DNA from: Prevotella sp.
GTDB taxonomy: Bacteria; Bacteroidota; Bacteroidia; Bacteroidales; Bacteroidaceae
Direction: 5' to 3'
Length of the DNA stretch: 64,000 bases
Assembly: GCA_016281815.1 (NCBI GenBank)
Contig: JAEEJK010000058.1
Location: 1-64,000 of the forward strand
The position numbers were made by a program, and so were the translations under genes. The notes under the pieces were generated by a model. That model was not told the DNA's origin, did not search any database, and saw only the letters and a program-made list of their open reading frames with translations. Numbering within the stretch: the first letter of the stretch is position 1; every line of letters starts with the position of its first letter. Shown here in pieces: positions 1 to 8,600 of this stretch.

Positions 1-45
1 ATTTTAATTGACACATCCACATTTGCGAATCACCATATAAAAAAT

Positions 46-90
46 AATAGGGAAAGAAGAGCTAAATCTTCATTTCCCTATTGTTTTTTG
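46..90. terminator. Terminator downstream of tmRNA
   Basis: A 10-bp inverted repeat (46-55 with 73-82, arms AATAGGGAAA and TTTCCCTATT) is followed by GTTTTTTG on the plus strand. On the minus strand it is followed by a T-rich run. It can therefore end tmRNA transcription on the minus strand and could also serve an unseen plus-strand gene to the left of the window. Confidence 0.7.
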
Positions 91-165
91 TTTCTCCAAA
101 ATACCGATTTTCGGGTGTAAAATCGGGTGTGAACCGTGTAATTTACTGAAAATCAGTATAAGTTG
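91..165. other. tmRNA 3' flank with 8-bp direct repeats
   Basis: This non-coding stretch lies between the terminator hairpin and the tmRNA 3' end. It holds two copies of TCGGGTGT (111-118 and 123-130). I see no gene here. tmRNA 3' ends are common integration sites, so this flank could be the edge of an element lying to the left, but no integrase is in view. Confidence 0.3.
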
Positions 166-560
166 TGGAGCTGGCGGGAGTCGAACCCGCGTCCAAACAA
201 GGAAACCATAAGCTTTCTACACGCTTATTCCAGACTTTGGTTTTCGTGCCGCAGCAAGACCTGGACCACCAACTGCGACCTTATCCCCTGAATCTCATCA
301 TGCCGGCGGGGCACAACATGACTATTCCCGATTTACCTGCGCCGCTTGATCCTCGGATTCGGAACAACACCCTCGGAGCGACGTCTCGTCCTGTCACCTG
401 GTGACGGGATTGAGCCTCAATCTACTATACTTCGATTAGGCAGCGAGAGCATACTCATTGTTGCCAATTAATTTTTTGACCGAATGTATTAAGGAGTTTA
501 CAGCCGTCACTCCGCGTGCTTACGTACCATCTCAACTTGCTGTCAAATCCAGTCAACCCC
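166..560 (-). ncRNA. ssrA: tmRNA (transfer-messenger RNA)
   Basis: tmRNA rescues stalled ribosomes by trans-translation and tags the unfinished protein for proteolysis. Read on the minus strand, the RNA begins GGGGTTGACTGGATTTGAC at 560. It ends with a T-arm and acceptor stem (GGTTCGACTCCCGCCAGC...) and an encoded CCA at 166-168. The 5' GGGG(T)TG and 3' CAGCTCCA ends pair as the tRNA-like acceptor. The 395-base length fits one-piece bacterial tmRNA. The tag reading frame lies at 436-465. A promoter sits at 584-614 and a terminator hairpin at 46-90. Ends are assigned from conserved termini, so they should be right to within a few bases. Confidence 0.95.
436..465 (-). other. tmRNA tag reading frame (GNNEYALAA)
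   Basis: On the minus strand the codons GGC AAC AAT GAG TAT GCT CTC GCT GCC TAA encode GNNEYALAA and a stop. The ALAA ending is the usual degradation signal recognised by ClpXP-type proteases. The resume codon is inferred to be GGC or the codon just before it. Confidence 0.85.
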
Positions 561-583
561 ATGATGGCTTGTGAAAAGCGGTG

Positions 584-614
584 CAAATTTATGCTATTTT
601 CCAATACCATCCAA
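584..614 (-). promoter_or_regulatory. Promoter of tmRNA
   Basis: On the minus strand a TTG (612-614) is followed after 20 bases by TAAATTTG (584-591), matching the Bacteroidetes sigma-A consensus. The mature tmRNA end at 560 lies 24 bases beyond the -7 box, consistent with a short 5' leader removed by RNase P. Confidence 0.7.
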
Positions 615-644
615 CTTTTCTGGTGTTTTTTTAACATTAAAATT

Positions 645-674
645 TTGCGTTTTAACCGTCTTTCACTAAATTTG
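645..674 (+). promoter_or_regulatory. Promoter of the 698-1165 gene
   Basis: TTG at 645-647, a 19-base spacer and TAAATTTG at 667-674 match the Bacteroidetes consensus exactly. The start codon at 698 is 24 bases downstream. It is divergent from the tmRNA promoter. Confidence 0.75.
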
Positions 675-697
675 GCTTCATAATGAATCATTAAAAC

Positions 698-1165
698 ATG
701 AAAAATATGAATAAGGTACTATTTCTGTTAGCAGCCATGCTGCTGCCTGCCTGTTCCATGGCACAAAAAACTTATGTCAACGTCGTCGCTACTGATGTGA
801 ACAAAAATTACCATACGATGTATCTGTCGGGCGACATCCCATCTGGCATAAAAACCTTTTATGATGCTTTTTATGACGAGTCCAGATTGGGTGATATCAT
901 CAACCGGTTGGCCTCCCACGGATTTGTCGTAGAACAGATGTCGTGCAGCCAGAACGAGAGCACCATCAGAGAAATCGTCCTGCTATCCAAGAACGCCTCA
1001 CCGACTCCCACGAAGGTTCAGGAGAACTCCATAACAGAACAAGAAGGGGAAGCCGTGGAGGTGGCAAGATACAATCTCCAAGGCATCCCCGTCAATGCAC
1101 ATGAGAAAGGCGTGCAAATCATCGTCTATTCCAACTACACCACACGCACCGTCATCGTCGAATAG
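698..1165 (+). CDS. Small secreted protein of unknown function
   Basis: A 155-residue protein with an N-terminal signal peptide (hydrophobic core LFLLAAMLLPAC, predicted cut near SMAQ). The Cys in LLPAC could be a lipobox, but SMAQ-K fits ordinary cleavage as well. The middle part (residues 25-95) resembles no family I recognise. The C-terminus (from about residue 122, ARYNLQGIPV then KGVQIIVYSN and TVIVE) resembles a degenerate form of the YNLxG...KGIYI tail found on four other secreted proteins in this window. The start follows a perfect promoter at 645-674. It appears monocistronic. Secretion is well supported; function is unknown. Confidence 0.75.
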   Translation: MKNMNKVLFLLAAMLLPACSMAQKTYVNVVATDVNKNYHTMYLSGDIPSGIKTFYDAFYDESRLGDIINRLASHGFVVEQMSCSQNESTIREIVLLSKNASPTPTKVQENSITEQEGEAVEVARYNLQGIPVNAHEKGVQIIVYSNYTTRTVIVE

Positions 1166-1171
1166 CAAAGG

Positions 1172-1290
1172 TAATGGCTTTAACTTCTCAGCGAAGCGAT
1201 AACTTCATAACTACTTAACTACTCGCAAGTTGTGCGAACGCAAAACTATGAACTATGAATTATGAACTATGAACTATGAACTAACTCAAA
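1172..1290. repeat. Intergenic repeats: TTAACT-type and AACTATG heptamers
   Basis: From 1172 to about 1222 the sequence (ATGGCTTTAACTTCT...AACTACTTAACTACT) resembles the repeats at 10391-10459 and 30503-30549. From 1244 to 1283 there are 5.7 copies of the heptamer AACTATG (one copy AATTATG). The heptamer array overlaps the end of the MATE gene and encodes its last residues (VHSS) and its TAG stop on the minus strand. Confidence 0.8.
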
Positions 1291-2610
1291 TTTCACTTTC
1301 GTGGCGCGGTGGAGCACAAAGATGGCCAAGGCCTCGATGATATAGGCGATGAGGTAACTGTGCCACAGCATCTGAGGAGCATTGCGCGATACCAGCCACA
1401 ACACAGGGATGACCGTGAGTGAGAGGGCAAACGAGATGAACAGCGCCATGTGATGGTGGCCATACAGTTTGTAGACAATCATCAGCACATAGATGTAGCA
1501 GAAGGGGATGAAACTGAGGGCGAACACCCGCAGAGCCTGATTGGTCTCCATCATTTTCCCCGGATCGTCAGCCCCAAACAGGCGGGCAATGATATCGGGG
1601 TCAACCCACACGACCACGCAGGTGATGACCATCGCCACGGTGATGAATCGGAATGCCTTGCGCAACACCGTGCGCAATCCCTCCTCATCCTTTTTCCCCA
1701 CCTGGATGGCACCCAACGACTGCAATGTCTGACAAGTTCCCGAGAGGAACAGATTATACACCTGCAGCAGGTTCATGCACACGGCGAAAGCGAAGATACC
1801 CGTCCGGCCCAACGTGGACAGCACGATGGTGTTGGCAGAAAGCAACAACAGCGTGAGCGAGATGGAAGCGATTGCCAGCGGGGCTCCCTGAGAGACTATC
1901 CTCCGGCAGGTCTTCCATATCTGCCCTATCTTGCAGGAGCCGTATGTCAGGGTGAGGCGACGGTGCTCGGGATTCTTCCAATGCGACAGCAGGATGGCGA
2001 TGCCCACCAGATGGCCCACCACTGTGGCGGCTGAAGAACCCGTGATGCCCCATCCGAAGAATTGGATGAAGACAATGTCGAGGCAGAGATTCAACACGTT
2101 GTCAACGATAACGGCAAGTGAGACGAGTTTCGGACTGCCATCAACACCCACCATCGTAGACAGTCCCCACATCAGGATGAAGGCAGGGTTGCCCAACAGC
2201 AACACCTGCATGTAGTCGCGTGCCAAAGGAAACAGTTGCTCATTGTTGCACAGCAGATGCGCCGTCCCGTTGGGGAAGAGCACTCCGCCTACAATGGCCA
2301 GGACGACACCCAATCCAACACTCAGCGTGAGGGCATGGGTGAAGAAACGCCGTGCATCGCCCAGGTTCTTCTGTCCCAAAGCATACGCCACCAACATGCC
2401 CGCACCCGCATTGATCAGCAGGTGAAGCGTGAAGATGAACTGGTTGATGGGTTTGGAAAGGTTGATGGCACTCACACCGTCGCCGCTGATCAGGTTGCCG
2501 ACGATGATGCCGTCCACAACGTTTCCCAAACAACCTGAGAGCGCCACCAAGATGTACGCCCACAGGTATTTGTAGAATTGCGAATGAATGTCGTTGTTGC
2601 TACTTGACAT
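1267..2610 (-). CDS. MATE family efflux transporter
   Basis: A 447-residue polytopic inner-membrane protein, the usual MATE length, with about 12 hydrophobic segments in two related halves. The N-terminal half contains the family-typical NVVDGIIVGNLISGDGVSAINLS stretch (in pieces NVVDGIIVGNL and GVSAINL), which matches the MATE segment near helices 1-2. MATE proteins export cationic or hydrophobic compounds in exchange for H+ or Na+. The gene lies 58 bases downstream of the NRPS stop in the same orientation, separated only by a repeat array, so export of, or self-protection from, the NRPS product is the natural inference. Its last four codons and stop come from a heptamer minisatellite, so the C-terminus was probably altered by repeat expansion. 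Substrate unknown. Confidence 0.88.
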   Translation of the reverse strand: MSSSNNDIHSQFYKYLWAYILVALSGCLGNVVDGIIVGNLISGDGVSAINLSKPINQFIFTLHLLINAGAGMLVAYALGQKNLGDARRFFTHALTLSVGLGVVLAIVGGVLFPNGTAHLLCNNEQLFPLARDYMQVLLLGNPAFILMWGLSTMVGVDGSPKLVSLAVIVDNVLNLCLDIVFIQFFGWGITGSSAATVVGHLVGIAILLSHWKNPEHRRLTLTYGSCKIGQIWKTCRRIVSQGAPLAIASISLTLLLLSANTIVLSTLGRTGIFAFAVCMNLLQVYNLFLSGTCQTLQSLGAIQVGKKDEEGLRTVLRKAFRFITVAMVITCVVVWVDPDIIARLFGADDPGKMMETNQALRVFALSFIPFCYIYVLMIVYKLYGHHHMALFISFALSLTVIPVLWLVSRNAPQMLWHSYLIAYIIEALAIFVLHRATKVKFELVHSS

Positions 2611-2612
2611 GA

Positions 2613-2658
2613 TCTTTCAATCTTCAATTTTCAATCTTCAATCTTCAATTTTTAATCT
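2613..2658. repeat. ATTGAAG heptamer array between NRPS and MATE
   Basis: A run of TTCAATC/TTCAATT heptamers (ATTGAAG family on the minus strand) fills nearly all of the 58-base gap between the NRPS stop and the MATE start. The same family occurs at 5184-5215 inside the NRPS gene and at 30463-30499. Confidence 0.8.
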
Positions 2659-2668
2659 CTGATTGTTT

Positions 2669-5600
2669 TCATTCAAAGAATCCGAAGCCACCGATGGCAG
2701 TGAGCATGCGCTCGACGTAATCCCATGAGGTGGGCGACCAAGCGAAACCGAGGCGGTAGAGCACCTGCGTCGTGTAGTCGTTGTCGCGCTTCACATCGGC
2801 AGTCTTCTGACCGTGCGCCATATCCTGGTAAGCCAAGAGCGACGACATCTGTTTCGCCTTCTGCGGATCCTCCTTTGCCTGTTCCATCGCCTCGGCAAAC
2901 TCCTCCTGTTCCACGAAACGTATACCCTCACTCACGGTGGCCAGGCCAGTGAGCACATCGCCCAGGAACTGACCGTGGATGTTGTATGGATGGAACACAC
3001 AGCACTCCTTCGGTGTGGTAGCCAACAGCACGATAGCGCGCGACACCTCGTTGATGGGTGAGAACTCCACCTGCTTGTTTCGCATGCCATAGGGACAGCA
3101 TCCCAACATGTTATACACCTTGATGCGGCCCATGAAGGAGTTGGTGGAGAAATTCGCCTGGAACTCACCGTCGGTGCTGCGGGCGGCAAGGTTGCCCACT
3201 CGCATAATCTTCGCGCTCAGTCCGTACAGGGCCACTGCATCGAGAATCAGCCGTTCGGCCATAAACTTCGAGTAGATGTACTTGTTGCCCAAATACTGGC
3301 CCATATACAGCCGCTGCTCGGTGAACACCTCGTCCTTGATCTCTCCTGCCCACAGACCGCGCGTACTGGCGGTGGAGACATGGATGAGTTTGGCACCTGT
3401 CGACACGCAGAGTTCCACACATCGCCGCGCTCCGCCGATGTTCACATCCTCGATTTCTGTGCCTTCGGAGAAGTGTTTCACAATGGCGGCACAGTTGAAG
3501 ACGGTATTGAGGGAAACGGGTATGGAGTCACTGCATAAAGAAACGAGGTCGTTGGTGACATCGCCCATGACCACATGCAGTCGCTGGCCAAAGAGTTCCT
3601 TGAAGGAATTGGCGAAATAATAGAAGAGAAGGGTGCGCAGACGGCTCTCTGCTTTCTCCTGTGTCTTTCCACGCACAAGGCAATAGATGTTTTCTGCATC
3701 AGAGTCGATGAGTTCGCGCAGGATATGGATGCCCAGATAACCCGTGGCACCCGTCAGCAGCACGTTGCCCAGCGACTGTCGCTCTCCCTTGCGGAAGACG
3801 GCGAGCGTATTGCGCTGCAGCAAGTTGTTGATGGCTGTGTAGTCGTATCCAGCCACCTCATCTGTGCTCTCGTCTGCACCCTCTCCAGTGATGAGACGGG
3901 CCAACTGTCTCGGCGTGGGATGGGCAAACACATCGCCGTATGCCACATGCAGTCCTGCCTTGTCGGCTTCGATGATGACGCGCGTCACCACCAACGAGGT
4001 GCCGCCCAGTTCAAAGAAGTTGTCGGTGGCACCCACCTTGTCCATTTGCAGGATGTCGGCAAAAATGTCGCAGAATGTGCGCTCGGTGTCGTTGGCAGGA
4101 GCCTCATAGGCCGAACTGATGGCCAACTGCGGTTCGGGCAGTGACTTCACATCTGTCTTGCCGTTGGGCGTCATGGGCATCTCTTTCAACTGCAGGTAGG
4201 CGGTAGGCACCATGTACTGCGTCAGACTCTTGGATATTTCAGCCTTCAGCGCGTCGGGTGCGATCTCGCGCTCTGCGGTGTAATAAGCACATAGATGCTC
4301 CTTGTCATTGAGTTTGCGGATGAGGATGACCACTTTCTTCATGCCATCCACCTTGAGCATCACATTCTCGATTTCACCGAGTTCGATACGCAGTCCGCGG
4401 AGTTTGATCTGATGGTCGGTACGTCCCAGTATCACCACGTCGCCGTCGGGCAACCACTTGGCATAGTCTCCCGACTTGTAGATGCGCTCGCCGTGGTACT
4501 CCACAAAGCGCTCGCGGGTCATCTCGTCGAGGTTGTTGTAGCCTCGGGCCACACCACGGCCGCCGATATAGAGTTCACCCACCACGCCCACTGGCAGTTC
4601 ATTGCCGTCGGCATCCACGATAAACTCTTTCACATTGAGTTGCGGTTTGCCCACTGTGACCAACTCAGCATGGGTGAGTTCCTTGTTGTTGGAAGCCACA
4701 GTAATCTCGGTGGGTCCGTAGCAGTTGAAGATGCGGGCCTTGGTCACCTTGCGCATCTGCGCGAGCAACTGGTCGGAGAATTTCTCACCACCGGCACGGC
4801 ATATTCTGACGTTGCTGATAGCCTCGCAGAAATCCTCGCTCGTGAGCCATGTCTGCCAGCGCGACGGGGTGCCCGACACCATATTGATGTGCTGTTCCTT
4901 GATGAGCCGTGCCAGGTCGAGCGGGTTGTTGGCCTGTTCCTCGGTGGCCACGATGAGTGTCTTGCCGTTGAAGTAAGCCATGCCGATGTCCTGCAGGGCA
5001 GCATCGAAGGAGATGGTGGTGACGCTCAGCACCCGGTCGGCATCAGTCAGCACGCCGTTGGCGAAAACATTGGCGGGATGGCCGTACAGATAGTTGCAGA
5101 TGCCCTCATGGCGCAGCATCACACCCTTGGGCCGGCCTGTCGAACCGCTGGTATAGATCAGATAGGCCAGGTCGTCGGGAGTAATTGAAGATTGAGAATT
5201 GAATATTGAAGATTGGTCAGGTGTGGTTTCATTTTTCAATTTTTCATCTTCCACATTCAACAGTTCCTCCACATCAATGGCCTTACCGGCTGGCACGGAG
5301 TCCATGCGGTCGGCAGTAGTGATGATATAACGTGCCTCACTGTCCTCAAGAATCAACTTGACGCGGTCTGCCGGATATTCCGGGTCGCAGGGGATGTAGG
5401 CTGCCCCCGACTTCAGCACGCCGAACAGTGAGAGGATGAGCCGGCTGGTGCGGGGCAACAAGAGGGCCACGCGGTCGCGCTCCCTGACACCTCTGCTGCG
5501 CAGCCCAAGGGCGATGCGGTCGGTGGCCTCGTCCATCTCACGGTAGGTATATTTCGCGTCAATCGCCACCAAGGCCTCGTGGTCGGGCTGTTTTTGGGCG

Positions 5601-8600
5601 AAATGCCCGATGCACTCGTGGAAGAACTTGAAAGGAGCATCACCGGTTGCCGTCTGCCGCAGATGCGAGAGTTCTTCTTCCTGACTGTCACTGACGATGG
5701 AAAGGCTGCGCACACGGCAGTCTGGCTGCTGCATCATCCGTTCGGCAACAGCCACGATGCTTTCTGCCAACGAAGTCGCAAGCCGCTCGGAATAGACTGC
5801 GTCGTCATATTGCACGACAACACCCCGGGTCTCTATCTTGATGTTGATCTTGAACTTCGGCACATTAAGTTCCAGCAACTCCTGTCCGATGGTCTCGCCG
5901 CCGACCTTGTATTCCGAGAGCACACCCACCTGATAGGCATAGGCGATGGCAGGACGGAACCCGAAGTCGGTTGCAATACGTGCAAACGGATAATTCTCAT
6001 GGCGCAGCGTCTCGTCAAAAGTATCGCTGACCTTCTGCAGAAACTCGCTGACGGTGACATCATCAATGCTCATGCCCAAAGCCAGGGTATTGACAAACAT
6101 ACCCACCGTATCGGCTATCTTCAGGTTGGAGCGGCCACTGCTGACGGTGCACAGATATACGTCACGGTTGTTGGTGTGACGGGAGACGACATATGCCGTG
6201 GCAGCCAGGAACAGATGGGCAGGTGTGATCTCCTGCTGGCGACAGAAGGCGATGGCTTTGTCGTAGTCGGGTTGGCATACCACCTCTCCGATTAGTCCCT
6301 GGCGCTCTCTCTTGGGCTGGTCTGCGGGTATCTCGCTGGCTCCCTCGCAGGTCTGCAACTTCTCTGCGAAGAATCGCTGGGCAGCCTTGAATTCATCGCT
6401 GCCCTCTGCCTTTTGCTGGTCACTGACGAAGTCGAGATAGGTATAGTCTTCTTTCTCCACAGGATTTCCTTTGAGAGCCGCATTGATCTGTCGGATGAGC
6501 AAGTCGGCAGACCCACCATCGAAGACGAGATGGTGGACATCGATGAGTAAGTGTACCGTCGAAGGTGTTCTCACCACCTCGAAGCGGCAGAGAGGAGCCT
6601 TTTGCAGATTGAAGGGGCGCACAAAATCGTTCTTGTACGTCATCAACTGCTCATCGCTCATCACCGTCACAGGAACCTCAATGGCTACACTGTCATCAGT
6701 GGTCTGGATGATGGCATCACCCTCTGTGGAGAAGTGCACACTCAGTTCGGGATGGCAGTCTACCACGGATCTTACGGCATCAGCCAACTGTCCGGCATCG
6801 GTCTGTGGCGGATATGTGAGCAGATACGGGATATTGTAGATGGTCGATGTGGGGTTCTTGAGGCACTCGAAATAGACTCCTGTCTGGGCATACGACAGCG
6901 GTGCGGATGTCAGAATTTTCGTCTCTGTCACCTCCTGGCTGACTGTATTGGAGGCATTGCCCGCCATCATCGCCGTCAGGATCTCATTCTCAATGGTCTG
7001 CAGCGTTCCGGTCTTGACCAAAGTCTTCGGTTCAAGAGTCACCCCGAAGCGCTTGTTCACCTGCACGGCCAACCGGATGGCGGAGATAGAGGTCAGGCCT
7101 GCATAGCCAAGTACGGTCGTCACACCGAAATCCTTGTTGTTCACGATTCCGGCTATCATCTCGTGCAGGGTCTCTTCCAACACGTTCATGGGCACGTTGG
7201 TCTCCTCCACGGCGGCGGCTTTCTTCTCTGGTTTCGGCAGAGCGCGCTTGTTCACCTTCTGGTTTTGGTTGAGCGGTATGGTGTCTATCTGCATCGTCAC
7301 GGCGGGCACCATGTAGGGTGGTTTCTGCTCCAGGATAAAGTTGTTGAGTGCCTCGATGTCAATCTGCTGGTCGCTCACGATATAGGCGGCGATGTACTTG
7401 CCCCCACCCTCTTCATCGAAGGCCTGCACAGTGGCATCCTTGATGCCAGGGAACTCTCGGATGATGCCTTCCACCTCTTTCAGTTCGATGCGGAAGCCAC
7501 GTATTTTCACCTGTCCGTCCCTGCGGCCCACAAACTGTATGTTGCCGTCGGGCAGATAGCGCACGATGTCGCCCGTTCGGTAAATCCTTGCATATTTACT
7601 ATCCTCACAGAAGGGATTGGGGATGAACACCTCGGCCGTCTTCTCGGGTCGGTTGAGGTACCCCCTGCCCACCTGCGGACCAGCAGCCCACAATTCACCG
7701 GCGGCTCCTACAGGCAGGCGATGCCCCTGCGGATCCACGATATACAGCCTCAGGTTATTGAGCGGCAGGCCGATTGGTATCTCCTTCATCTTGCTTTCCA
7801 CCAAGAATTGGGTGATGTAGATGGTGCACTCTGTCGGACCATACACATTGTAGAACCGATATCCTTGCGGTGGGGTGAGTGAGGCCAGTTTCTCGCCACC
7901 GGTGGACAACTGTATCAGTGAGTGGTTGTCGATGTTGGTGGCGAACTGATATCCCACCTGCGTCGTCATGAATGAGTGGGTGATGTTGTTTGCTTCGAAG
8001 TAGTCATTCAGGGCAATAAGGTCGAGACGCAGTTCCTCGGGGATGATAAAGACCGTGGCGCCACAGGTCAGAGCGGGATACATGTCCATCATGCAGGCAT
8101 CGAAGCCATAACTGGCGTATGCTGCCACGTTGTGCTCCGGCTTCAGACCATAGGCAAAATGATACCACTTGCAGAAGGCGACGAGATTGCTGTGCATCAA
8201 CTGGCAACCCTTGGGCACACCAGTGGAACCCGAGGTATAAAGGAGGATGAACAGTTGGCTGGGCACGATGTCCACTGCCGGGGCTGCGGCTGCGGGAAGT
8301 CCCAGGATATCGCCCGTCAGCAGCACATCACCCTGATACTCATCGACAAGGTCGCGCAGGGCAGCATCGGCTATCAGCATCTTCGCACTGGCGTCCTGCA
8401 TCATGAAGTTGAGCCGCTCCTTCGGATAACTGGGATCGAGGGGCTGGTAGGCACAACCGGCCTTCAGCACGCCGAGCGAGGCAATGGGCATCCACTCGCA
8501 GCGGGGGATGAGCACCGACACCACGTCTTCAGCACCCAATCCCTTTTGGGAGATAAAGGCTGCGATGCGGTTGCTGATTTCGTCTACTTCGGCATAGGTG

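Noticed and set aside
455..691. 78-codon minus-strand frame covering the tmRNA 5' half
   Set aside because: It runs in a different frame from the tag and lies in a structural RNA.
6551..7882. 443-codon open frame on the plus strand inside the NRPS gene
   Set aside because: It is antisense to adenylation, carrier and condensation domains with intact motifs; His/Gly/Leu-rich composition is typical of shadow frames in this genome.
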